From: Chitinophagaceae bacterium PMP191F
GTDB lineage: Bacteria > Bacteroidota > Bacteroidia > Chitinophagales > Chitinophagaceae
Length of the DNA stretch: 64,000 nt
Reading direction: 5' to 3'
Assembly: GCA_001302245.1 (NCBI GenBank)
Contig: LGYU01000005.1
Span: forward strand, 1-64,000
Shown here one piece after another: positions 26,044-34,646 of the stretch (the first letter of the stretch is position 1; each line of letters starts with the position of its first letter). The position numbers and the translations under genes were made by a program. The notes beneath the pieces are model-generated. The model searched no databases, was not told the origin of the DNA, and was given only the letters and a program-made list of their open reading frames with translations.

Positions 26044-27951
26044 CTGTTCTAAATAATCTTTTTTAAACTCGATGTAAGTGGGATTGCCTGACGCAGTAAT
26101 ATTTGGCTGACGGCAATTGAACAGTTCCGTGATGAGGCTGCGCATTTCCTGTACTGCCAGCATACGGCCTGGTTTGATAGCCTGTTGCCATGCCAGAGAA
26201 CGGATCACTTTTTCACGACGTGAATATTTAAGATCACTGCTGAAATGCTTAAACTGTTCCAGCAGATTTTCTATCACTACTTTTTCATTGCCGGGTTCCA
26301 CATCAGCCGGTGTTCCCTGTATTACAAAAGCATTGCTGCCAAAGGGTTCAATAATATATCCCAGCTGTTGCAGATCAGGTACCAGTTCTGTCAGCAATAC
26401 GGCATCCTGTGCAGCCAGTTGCAGGGTTACCGGGAACAGGCTGCTTTGCGCAGCCATGGCTTTCCCCAGCGTAGCACTCATAAAGCGCTCGTACAAAATA
26501 CGTTCGTGGGCCAGTTGCTGATGTACCAATATAAACCCACGGTTGCTGGGCACTACGATATAAGTATTGTGCAATTGCGAGCACACAGCATCTTCATCGA
26601 TGGTAAGTGCATTGAGGGAGGAACGTGGAACAGTATAGGAAAAATCCTGCACCGGCTCTTCCTTTTTCAGTTTATCCAGCAGCGATTCAAATTTCTCTTC
26701 ACGTTGGCCAGTGCCTGTTAAATCACCACCTGTTTGCCGGTTTTCAGTCTGCTGACCGGAAGGTTCAAAAAAATCTTTCCAGTGCTTCAGTTCACTTTTA
26801 TTGTCGGCAGGTTGTATAAAGTGCGACTGGTGTTTTTGTGTAAAATTCTTGTACAACGAAGAATCGCGGGCTGCCGCCTGCTGTTGTTCTGTAAAAGGTT
26901 TGCTTACCGCATCCAGTTGCTGAATAGAGGGATCAAGATCAAATTCCAGCGTAGGTGTTACACTGAACTGTGCCAGCGCATGTTTTACAGCAGCCTGCAC
27001 AAATGCGTACACGATCTTCTCATCTTCAAACTTGATCTCCTGTTTGGTGGGATGCACATTGATATCCACCTGCGCAGGATCAAGATCAATGAACAACACA
27101 TACAGCGGAAAACTGTCAGCTGCGATCATTTCCTGGAATGCATTCATCACTGCGTGATGCAGGTAACCACTGCGGATAAACCGGTTGTTCACAAAAAAAT
27201 ATTGGTCGCCACGTGTTTTTTTTGCAGTATCCGGTTTGCCTACAAAACCATAAATATTGAGATAATCCGTTTTTTCCTGCACATTTACCAGTCGTGCATT
27301 GTAATGATTGCCCAGCACCTGAACAATACGCTGTTTCAGGCTGCCTTTTTCCAGGTGAAAAACTTCCTGTCCGTTGGTAGTAAGCGAGAAAAAGATATTG
27401 GGGAACGACAATGCTACGCGGATAAACTCTTCCACAATATGCCTGGTTTCCGCCGCATTGCTTTTCAGAAAATTACGTCGTGCAGGTACATTGAAAAACA
27501 GGTTTTTCATGGCAATGCTGGTACCATTTACAGTAGCCACCGGCTCCTGCCGGATTACCACGCTGTTTTCCACTTCAATATAAGTACCAGTCTCATCTTC
27601 CGCCCTTTTGGTTTTCAGCTCTACCTGTGCTACCGCAGCAACGGATGCCAGTGCTTCGCCACGAAAACCCATGGTGCGGATCTGGAAAAGATCGTCAATA
27701 TTGCGGATCTTGGAAGTGGCATGGCGCTCAAAACACATACGTGCATCCGTTTCACTCATGCCCTTGCCATTATCGATCACCTGTATCAATGCCTTACCGG
27801 CATCGCTAATAATCAGTTTAATTTCAGTTGCGCCTGCATCCACAGCATTTTCCAGCAACTCTTTTACCGCACTGGCCGGACGCTGTATCACTTCTCCTGC
27901 TGCTATCTGGTTAGCAATATTATCGGGCAATAATTGTATAATATCTGGCAA
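26029..27951 (-). CDS. mutL: DNA mismatch repair protein MutL
   Basis: ATPase that links MutS to downstream strand removal. The GHKL ATPase domain (residues 1-330) is complete: ELLENAVDAGATEI, DNGKGM, TMGFRGEAL and the NVHPTKQEIKF strand. A poorly conserved linker (340-440) leads to the C-terminal dimerisation domain. There the endonuclease motif DQHAxxE appears as LVHQQLAHERILYE, with the Asp replaced by His and the His by Gln, and the later Cys motifs read LAWQQAIKPG and CRQPNITASGNPT. The nicking site is therefore degenerate compared with B. subtilis-type MutL. Length 640 aa is normal. Confidence 0.96.
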   Translation of the reverse strand: MPDIIQLLPDNIANQIAAGEVIQRPASAVKELLENAVDAGATEIKLIISDAGKALIQVIDNGKGMSETDARMCFERHATSKIRNIDDLFQIRTMGFRGEALASVAAVAQVELKTKRAEDETGTYIEVENSVVIRQEPVATVNGTSIAMKNLFFNVPARRNFLKSNAAETRHIVEEFIRVALSFPNIFFSLTTNGQEVFHLEKGSLKQRIVQVLGNHYNARLVNVQEKTDYLNIYGFVGKPDTAKKTRGDQYFFVNNRFIRSGYLHHAVMNAFQEMIAADSFPLYVLFIDLDPAQVDINVHPTKQEIKFEDEKIVYAFVQAAVKHALAQFSVTPTLEFDLDPSIQQLDAVSKPFTEQQQAAARDSSLYKNFTQKHQSHFIQPADNKSELKHWKDFFEPSGQQTENRQTGGDLTGTGQREEKFESLLDKLKKEEPVQDFSYTVPRSSLNALTIDEDAVCSQLHNTYIVVPSNRGFILVHQQLAHERILYERFMSATLGKAMAAQSSLFPVTLQLAAQDAVLLTELVPDLQQLGYIIEPFGSNAFVIQGTPADVEPGNEKVVIENLLEQFKHFSSDLKYSRREKVIRSLAWQQAIKPGRMLAVQEMRSLITELFNCRQPNITASGNPTYIEFKKDYLEQLFKR

Positions 27952-28091
27952 AACGCTTCTCCTTATTTTATCTGCGAAAATACGGGAATAATCCCGTGCT
28001 ACCGGTATTCAAAAACATACTGTTTATCAATCCGTAAACACCTATATTACTGTTTCTTCTTAATTTGTGCACTAAGCTGATACACAAAGTT

Positions 28092-31031
28092 ATGATGATG
28101 AAAAAACTACTGACGGTTATTGCCATGGTTACGGGTTTTGCCGCCTATGCACAGCAAACCAGCGATCCCTATGCTGATAAATGGGTAGACAGTGTATTTA
28201 AAAGTCTTACCAAAGAACAGAAGATCGCCCAGTTAATGGTGGTCAGGTTATCCACACTGGGGCCCAACAAAAGCGTAGTATGGCTGGATAAGGAAACTGA
28301 AGAAGCGATCCGCAAATACAATATCGGTAGCATTTGCCTGTTCCAGGGAGGACCCGTTAAACAGGCAACACTCATCAATTACTTTCAGCAGATTGCACAA
28401 ACTCCTTTGCTGATTGCCATTGACGGTGAAACCGGTGTTGGCATGCGCATGGACAGTGTAATGGCATTATCCCGGCAAATGACGCTGGGCGCCATGCAGG
28501 ATGCTACCCTGGTATATGAGTACGGTAAACTGGTGGGTGAACAGTGTAAACGCATCGGCATCCAGGTAAACTACGCTCCGGTAGTAGATATCAATAACAA
28601 TCCTGCCAACCCAGTTATCAACGACCGTTCTTTCAGCGAAGACAAATATCGTGTGGCAACTTATGGCATTCAGTATATGCGCGGTTTGCAGGACGCCGGT
28701 GTAATGGCCTGCGCCAAACACTTTCCCGGGCATGGTGATGTGGCTGTTGATTCTCACCTCGATCTGCCTGTGATCAACAAATCCATGCAGCAACTTGATT
28801 CACTGGAATTGTATCCCTTCCGCGAGATAATCAAAGCAGGTGTAGGCAGTATGATGGTAGCACATCTTTCTATTCCTGCCATCGACAATACGCCCAATAA
28901 ACCAACTTCTATCTCTTACAACAACGTTACCAAACTGTTGCGCAACGATCTGAAATTTGACGGACTGACCTTTACCGATGCACTCGAAATGAAAGGGGTC
29001 AGCAAGTTCTATCCTGATGGTGATGCATCGGTAGAAGCATTGATTGCCGGTAATGACATGCTGTGTTTGCCTGGCGATATTCCTGCCAGCATTGATAAGA
29101 TCCAGAAAGCGATCCGCAAAAAGAAACTGAAATGGGCAGATATTGATGCACATGTAAAACGTGTATTGTATGCCAAATACAAATATGGACTGGCTAATTG
29201 GCACCCTATTGAACTGGAACATCTTACAGAAGACTTAAACAATAAAGTAGCAGATATGCGCAGACTGGTAGCAGAAAACGCCATTACCCTGTTGCGCAAT
29301 GATGATCCGTTGATCTATCCGCTTACCCGTCGCAAACGCATTGCATACGTAGGATTTGGTCTTACGGAAGACAATACATTCTCCAGGCTGATGCGTAAAG
29401 AGTTCAATGCACAGGTGTATTATTTTGATTACACGCTTGACAGCAGTAAAGTGCCAGCCATGCTGGAATTGTTCCGCGGACGTTATGATGTGGTGATCCT
29501 GGGTGTGCACAACTACTCACGCTATCCGGCTAACAACTTCGGTATCAGCGCTGCCGCACAGTCATTGATAGAAAGTCTGCAGCACCAGCAAAAAACCATT
29601 ACGGCAGTATTTGGCAACCCATATGTTATCAAAAACATGTGTAGTTCACCAGTACTGGTAGCCTGCTATGAAGATGATAGTGTAACACAAGCTACAGCAG
29701 CTAATTTTATCAACGGACGTTTTACCGCCAAAGGCAAATTGCCCGTTACAGTATGTGAATCGTTCAAATATGGCGACGGTATTATTGCCCAGCGCCTGCT
29801 GCCTGCCACGCCGGCTGCACAACTGGGTTTCAAACAGGCGCAACTGACCAATGCTATTGACTCCATTGTTACAGACGCCATTGCCAAACAAGCTATTCCC
29901 GGTGCAGTGGTGCTGGTAGCCAAAGATGGTAAGATTGCCTATGAACGGGCATTCGGTTACCTGACCTATGATAGTACGGAACCTGTTTATCCTGAAACCA
30001 TTTATGATCTGGCATCTGTTACCAAAATCATGGCCACTACATTGTCTGTAATGAAGTTGTATGATGAAGGTAAACTGGATCTGCAAAAAACACTGGGTGA
30101 TTACCTGCCCTGGGTACAGGGTTCTAACAAAGCTGGTTTGAAATTATGGGATGTGTTACTGCACCAGGCCGGTCTGAAAGCATTCATTCCTTTTTACAGC
30201 GAAACGCTGGATAAAACAAAACCCAACACACCGCCACTATACAGCATATACGCACGGTTCCCGGACAGCACCCACAGCATCCGCGTGGCAGAAAACCTGT
30301 ACATGCGCAATGACTGGACAGACACATTGTACAAAAGAATATTACAAAGCGAGCTGGGACCGCAAGGTAAATATGTATACAGCGACAATGACTACATTTT
30401 CCTTGGAAAGATCGTGGAAGCTATTACCGGCATGACGCTGGATCAGTATGTAAAGAAAACTTTTTATGATAAAATGGGACTTGCCACTACCGGTTTCAAA
30501 CCACGTGACAGGTTTCCGTTAAATTATATTGCACCTACAGAAAAAGAAATTGCCTTCCGCCAGCAACTGTTGCAGGGTGATGTACATGATCCGGGAGCAG
30601 CCATGTTTGGTGGCGTGGCAGGTCATGCCGGTCTGTTCAGCAATGCATACGACATTGCTGTAATAGCACAGATGTTACTGAATGGTGGCGTAATTGGCGG
30701 ACAGAATTACCTGCGCAAAAGCACCATTGATTATTTTACAGAATACCATAGTGACAATAGCCGCCGTGGACTGGGTTTTGACAAACCGGAGAAAGACAAT
30801 GCAACCCGTAAAGATCCGTACCCCACATTATCAGCATCGCCTCTTACTTACGGACACACCGGCTTTACGGGCACTTGCTTTTGGGTTGATCCGCAATACA
30901 ACCTGATTTATATTTTCCTGTCCAACCGTGTGAACAGTCCCAACACCAATAAGTTTTTACAAATGAACGTACGTCCCAAAGTGCACGAAGCTATTTACAA
31001 TGCACTGGGCATACCTTCTTATAAGCCCTAA
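28092..31031 (+). CDS. Fusion of GH3 beta-N-acetylglucosaminidase (NagZ-like) and beta-lactamase-type serine hydrolase, exported
   Basis: A 979-aa exported enzyme starting at one of three consecutive ATG codons (28092, 28095, 28098), with signal peptide ending AYAQ. Residues about 30-370 are a GH3 domain of NagZ type: AKHFPGHGDVAVDSH holds the characteristic Asp-x-His dyad (Asp220, His222) and TDALEMKG the nucleophile Asp296. Residues 385-570 fit the GH3 C-terminal domain. Residues about 585-970 are a class C beta-lactamase/DD-peptidase-like domain with Ser642-x-x-Lys645 (SVTK), a YSD in place of the usual YxN, and HTG. The pairing suggests muropeptide processing in the periplasm by removal of GlcNAc plus peptide or ester hydrolysis. 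It is monocistronic and followed by a strong terminator. Confidence 0.9.
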   Translation: MMMKKLLTVIAMVTGFAAYAQQTSDPYADKWVDSVFKSLTKEQKIAQLMVVRLSTLGPNKSVVWLDKETEEAIRKYNIGSICLFQGGPVKQATLINYFQQIAQTPLLIAIDGETGVGMRMDSVMALSRQMTLGAMQDATLVYEYGKLVGEQCKRIGIQVNYAPVVDINNNPANPVINDRSFSEDKYRVATYGIQYMRGLQDAGVMACAKHFPGHGDVAVDSHLDLPVINKSMQQLDSLELYPFREIIKAGVGSMMVAHLSIPAIDNTPNKPTSISYNNVTKLLRNDLKFDGLTFTDALEMKGVSKFYPDGDASVEALIAGNDMLCLPGDIPASIDKIQKAIRKKKLKWADIDAHVKRVLYAKYKYGLANWHPIELEHLTEDLNNKVADMRRLVAENAITLLRNDDPLIYPLTRRKRIAYVGFGLTEDNTFSRLMRKEFNAQVYYFDYTLDSSKVPAMLELFRGRYDVVILGVHNYSRYPANNFGISAAAQSLIESLQHQQKTITAVFGNPYVIKNMCSSPVLVACYEDDSVTQATAANFINGRFTAKGKLPVTVCESFKYGDGIIAQRLLPATPAAQLGFKQAQLTNAIDSIVTDAIAKQAIPGAVVLVAKDGKIAYERAFGYLTYDSTEPVYPETIYDLASVTKIMATTLSVMKLYDEGKLDLQKTLGDYLPWVQGSNKAGLKLWDVLLHQAGLKAFIPFYSETLDKTKPNTPPLYSIYARFPDSTHSIRVAENLYMRNDWTDTLYKRILQSELGPQGKYVYSDNDYIFLGKIVEAITGMTLDQYVKKTFYDKMGLATTGFKPRDRFPLNYIAPTEKEIAFRQQLLQGDVHDPGAAMFGGVAGHAGLFSNAYDIAVIAQMLLNGGVIGGQNYLRKSTIDYFTEYHSDNSRRGLGFDKPEKDNATRKDPYPTLSASPLTYGHTGFTGTCFWVDPQYNLIYIFLSNRVNSPNTNKFLQMNVRPKVHEAIYNALGIPSYKP

Positions 31032-31050
31032 CACTAAATTTTCTATTGTC

Positions 31051-31088
31051 AAAAGGATGACATCTTATTGAACAGATGTCATCCTTTT
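31051..31088. terminator. Bidirectional terminator
   Basis: AAAAGGATGACATCT (31051-31065) and AGATGTCATCCTTTT (31074-31088) are perfect reverse complements with an 8-base loop, flanked by A and T runs. It serves both the GH3 fusion gene and the convergent deacetylase gene. Confidence 0.9.
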
Positions 31089-31106
31089 TTATTGATATCA
31101 ACCGGT

Positions 31107-32000
31107 TTACTGACCTTTCTGGCTTACCTGTGTTACCTGGCTATTTCCTTTACTTCCACTTCCAACACCCGGGTAATTACTGGCCACCATCAGTTCATAC
31201 TCTTCCCGTTGCTTCAGCATTTTGATCAGTCTATGCAATTCCGCAGAATCATCAGCACGTTTATATACCTGGTCATGTGCCAGCAGCACCAGGTTTTCGG
31301 GTGAACGTGTTTTATTGTATGCAAATACGCTGTCAATCTGTTGCAATAACTCGTCGGAATTATTTTTCAGGGTAAATGTTTTATGATCATAATGCCATTC
31401 CAGATCCCAGCCAATGATGGTAAATCCTGCCTGCTGTAATGAATCTGCTGCAGCAGCACTCTTTTTCAGATCTGTGTACGACACCGTATCAATACGCCAG
31501 ATATTACGTCCTGGTGTGCGGGCAATATTATTGGTTAGCCCAAGGGTATCACGGCATTGTTCAAAATCATTCACAACAGAATCGGCATTGCTGTAAAACT
31601 TATCGTACCGGTTATGGGCGTGTGTCAGGCTGTGGTTGCACAATTCAATCATCGAGTCCTGGCGCAGACTATCCCAGGTAGCACGTTGTGTGGTACTGGC
31701 AAACACATGTTCACCCACAATAAAGAAAGTTACCGGCACCTGTTCCTGTTGTACAATCCGCAGTACGGTTGGCGTGCCCCTGTTAGGACCATCGTCAAAA
31801 GTGAGGAAGATCTTTTTCTTCTTCTTTTTAGGAGGTGGACTTTTTACTTCTGTAATAGCAACGGCAGCCGGATGAGAAAGTTGTTGCCTGTATTTACTCT
31901 CCCTGGTTATTTTGCTACAAGCCATGCAAATTACCAGCAGCATAAGAGGGCGTAAAAAAGTTCCCGGAGAAACGGAACTTTCGCCTGTTTTGGGATGCAT
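31107..32000 (-). CDS. Polysaccharide deacetylase (NodB homology, CE4), exported
   Basis: Metal-dependent deacetylase acting on N-acetylated glycans (peptidoglycan, chitin oligomers or a surface polysaccharide). The 297-aa protein has an N-terminal hydrophobic segment (residues 19-27) ending in MACS, a possible but irregular lipobox, then a Lys-rich stretch of six Lys around residue 58. CE4 motifs: motif 1 TFDDGPN, motif 2 NHSLTH (metal His pair), motif 3 RTPGRN, motif 4 GWDLEWHYD and motif 5 LLAHDQ. The C-terminus is a low-complexity Ser/Gly/Gln tail. Substrate unknown. Confidence 0.9.
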   Translation of the reverse strand: MHPKTGESSVSPGTFLRPLMLLVICMACSKITRESKYRQQLSHPAAVAITEVKSPPPKKKKKKIFLTFDDGPNRGTPTVLRIVQQEQVPVTFFIVGEHVFASTTQRATWDSLRQDSMIELCNHSLTHAHNRYDKFYSNADSVVNDFEQCRDTLGLTNNIARTPGRNIWRIDTVSYTDLKKSAAAADSLQQAGFTIIGWDLEWHYDHKTFTLKNNSDELLQQIDSVFAYNKTRSPENLVLLAHDQVYKRADDSAELHRLIKMLKQREEYELMVASNYPGVGSGSKGNSQVTQVSQKGQ

Positions 32001-32218
32001 AAAATTTGGGGGATTTACTCTATGAATTTACATACACGTATAATCGAAGTGCAAATTATTTTGGTTAAAGAAAGGATAAAACCGATAAAAGCTTCGGCCG
32101 GGATATGTGAAAAACATGAACGCATAATCGTTAAGAAATTATAAAAAGTGCTTTTTGACAATTATCTCTGCAACGCTATCGACCATTGCCATGTCAACGG
32201 AGCATAAACCATAACTGA

Positions 32219-32755
32219 ATGAGAAGTTTTTTATCCGTTGCGGGATGTTTCCTGCTGCCAGCCATTATTGGCTGCAATTCCAAAACCAACGAATATATTC
32301 CAGACACGGTAGAAGGTTATGTACCGGTATATACACAACCCGTAACACTGGGTACTACCATACAGGTAGCAGCAGCTAAGTCCACAGAAAAAGCCGGCAA
32401 GATATACGCTTACGGCAAATACATTTTTCAGAACGACATTAACCAGGGCATCCACATTATTGACAATACAGATGCCGCCAATCCGCACAAGGTCGGTTTT
32501 CTGAACATTCCTTTTAACTCTGACTTTGCTATCCGCAACGGCTATTTATATGCCAATGTCATTAACGATCTGGCAGTTATTGATATCAGGAACATTAACC
32601 AACCGGTAATTGTAAAAACAGTAAAGAATGCATTTCCGCTTATTGATCAGCAATATCCACCAAACCCGGGTTATTTCATTTGCCCCGACCCTTCCAAAGG
32701 AATTGTTATTGACTGGGAATTAAAGAAGATATCCACACCACATTGCCGCCGTTAA
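32219..32755 (+). CDS. LVIVD-repeat lipoprotein
   Basis: A 178-aa lipoprotein (lipobox AIIGC, Cys19) first in a three-gene operon. It contains beta-propeller-type LVIVD repeats, for example QGIHIIDNTDAANPHKVGFL and DLAVIDIRNINQPVIVKTV, preceded by the pattern I-x-x-GYLYANVIN. These repeats occur in bacterial surface proteins of unknown role. The protein is too short for a whole propeller; it may complete one with its neighbour. It is 12 bases before the next gene. Confidence 0.75.
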   Translation: MRSFLSVAGCFLLPAIIGCNSKTNEYIPDTVEGYVPVYTQPVTLGTTIQVAAAKSTEKAGKIYAYGKYIFQNDINQGIHIIDNTDAANPHKVGFLNIPFNSDFAIRNGYLYANVINDLAVIDIRNINQPVIVKTVKNAFPLIDQQYPPNPGYFICPDPSKGIVIDWELKKISTPHCRR

Positions 32756-32767
32756 AAACTACACCAA

Positions 32768-33511
32768 ATGAAAAAAATACTACACATACTAACTTTTGCA
32801 TTGGTTTCATTTACAACATTGCGCTGTAATAAAGAAACGGCAGCCAGCATAACCAATACCGGCACAGGCGGCTCTATGGCTCGTTTTACTATAGTGGGCA
32901 ACTACCTGTATACAGCAGACAATACTTCACTAAAGGTCTTCGACATTGCAGACCCCGTTAACCCAATTCTTAAAAAAATGGTAAAGGTGGGTTTTAACAT
33001 TGAGACCATTTATCCGCTGGCCGATAAACTGTTCCTGGGTTCATCCAGCGCAGTATACATCTTTTCCATTGCCAATCCCGAGCAGCCACAACAACTGAGC
33101 ACAGCTATTACTCCTGAAGTACTTCGCCGCTGTGACCCCGTTGTAGCAAAAGATACAGTGGCTTATGCTACCCTGCGTACCAATGGTCCATGCGGGGGCA
33201 CCCAAAGTGTTCTTGCTACTTATAATATCAAGGATATTACCAAACCTGTTTCAGTCAGCGCACAACCTGTTCCTGAACCGTACGGGCTGGGTTATGCAGA
33301 TTCTGCCTTATATGTGTGTACTAAAAAAGGGTTGCTGGTATATAACATCAAAAATGCCTTTAATCCACAACAGAACAGTACTTTAGGTACTGAGTTCTAT
33401 AAAGATGTGATCCCCTATGGCAATACACTGATATGCTGGGTTGAAAGAGGAATATTACTGTATAACATTGCCGATCGTTTTTCTCCACAGTTTATTGCAA
33501 AAATCAATTAA
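32768..33511 (+). CDS. LVIVD-repeat exported protein
   Basis: A 247-aa exported protein with an N-terminal signal and Cys at TLRCNK (a lipobox with an unusual Arg at -1). At least four LVIVD-like repeats are visible: TSLKVFDIADPVNPILKKMV, AVYIFSIANPEQPQQL, VLATYNIKDITKPVSV, and LLVYNIKNAFNPQQ, giving a small propeller. The stop codon overlaps the next start (TTAATGA-type), so the genes are translationally coupled. Function unknown. Confidence 0.75.
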   Translation: MKKILHILTFALVSFTTLRCNKETAASITNTGTGGSMARFTIVGNYLYTADNTSLKVFDIADPVNPILKKMVKVGFNIETIYPLADKLFLGSSSAVYIFSIANPEQPQQLSTAITPEVLRRCDPVVAKDTVAYATLRTNGPCGGTQSVLATYNIKDITKPVSVSAQPVPEPYGLGYADSALYVCTKKGLLVYNIKNAFNPQQNSTLGTEFYKDVIPYGNTLICWVERGILLYNIADRFSPQFIAKIN

Positions 33512-34167
33512 TGAAAAAAGGATGTCTTGCAGGCCTGTTATGCATGCTGATATGCATACAAACCGGCTTTGCACAAAAAAAACAACCAGTTGCGGGTGGT
33601 AAAGTATTTATACGCATGTATCTGCCCGGACTAATAGATCCTATGGACAACAATATTACTGCCGGCTTCGAATACAAACTTAGTCCTCGGTGGTCTGTAA
33701 TGATGGATGCCGGATTGGTTTTTACATCTTTATATTATAATGAATACAAGAGTTATCGTACTTCCGGTTATATTTTACGCCCCGGAATACGCAGGTATTT
33801 CAGCGAACAGAATAAGTGGTTTCTAGAAGCACAGTTTCATTACAAACAGGTTATTTATAAAGTAGAAGACTGGGTAGATCGTGGCATGGTGAATGGCGTT
33901 TCCGCTTACGAAGAGTTTACTACATTCCATTATCGTAAAAATGCGGCAGGAATAAACATAATAGGAGGTATCAAAAAAAATGTGGGGAAACGGAAAAAGG
34001 CATTTTTTGAATTTTATGCCGGAGCTGGCATCAGATATAAAGAAGAAGGAGCATATCATGCGCCTGAAGATATGCGGATCCGGGACTCTGGCATAAAAAG
34101 GACTTTTGGGGGCAACATCTTTCCAGCATTGCCTGTTGGTGTCAGGTTTGTATGGCGTTTGAATTAA
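33511..34167 (+). CDS. Putative outer-membrane beta-barrel protein (operon partner of LVIVD proteins)
   Basis: A 218-aa exported protein (signal peptide ends FAQ). Alternating polar/aromatic strands such as KVFIRMYLPG, ITAGFEYKLS, RWSVMMDAGLVF, WFLEAQFHYKQVIY and FFEFYAGAGIRY, and a C-terminal strand ending in VRFVWRLN, are those of a small outer-membrane barrel of about 8 strands. No family is named with confidence. Its start codon shares one base with the upstream stop, so it should act with the two LVIVD proteins, perhaps as their outer-membrane anchor. Confidence 0.65.
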   Translation: MKKGCLAGLLCMLICIQTGFAQKKQPVAGGKVFIRMYLPGLIDPMDNNITAGFEYKLSPRWSVMMDAGLVFTSLYYNEYKSYRTSGYILRPGIRRYFSEQNKWFLEAQFHYKQVIYKVEDWVDRGMVNGVSAYEEFTTFHYRKNAAGINIIGGIKKNVGKRKKAFFEFYAGAGIRYKEEGAYHAPEDMRIRDSGIKRTFGGNIFPALPVGVRFVWRLN

Positions 34168-34646
34168 CGGGCTTTTGTCTTCCTACTGAGTCTCATTACG
34201 CGTTTTGTACAAAAAAGTCTGCAAGCGGGTGTTAATTCAATTTCCTTCAGGGTAGATTTTTTTCCTTGTATCGCGTCACCGGGATTTTTCACACATAATT
34301 TTAATTTTAGCAATCTCAACCAGCTATCCTGCATGCAAAAAAGTATACGATCTTTACTACCAATGTAACCGATCTGTATCCATTGAATGGGCCGGTAGTA
34401 ATTCATTATTTTAAGTTTAGTGTACGGCCAGTTACAGTGGTTTTTATTTTTTAAAGGCAGAAATTCCCGAATTAGTTCCACAGGGTTTGACGATCATTAT
34501 CCATATTTCCCATTATAACTATATTTATTAGCACATCGTCAGCTTTTATACCCACGCTAATTATCAAACAATCAAGCCATTCCATTATTATTATCAAATT
34601 CGTTCCTTATCTCAACATGTGTTAATTTTGCGGGTTCAATTCCTTA
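34168..34646. other. Spacer upstream of korA
   Basis: No convincing gene. A 105-codon minus-strand frame (34164-34481) has no recognisable protein features and is probably chance. The right end holds the korA promoter box at 34624-34631. No hairpin terminator for the LVIVD operon was found. Confidence 0.4.
34624..34631 (+). promoter_or_regulatory. Promoter -7 box for korA (TAATTTTG)
   Basis: TAATTTTG is a perfect TAnnTTTG match 15 bases before the start codon at 34647. A -33 TTG is not evident. Confidence 0.5.

Noticed and set aside
26734-27933. Long open frame of 399 codons on the plus strand
   Set aside because: It lies wholly inside mutL in the opposite direction, its translation is Cys/His-rich with no family resemblance, and mutL is unambiguous.
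34164-34481. 105-codon minus-strand frame after the LVIVD operon
   Set aside because: No signal, motif or operon context; it overlaps the end of the upstream gene and reads as random sequence rich in Lys, Leu and Cys.
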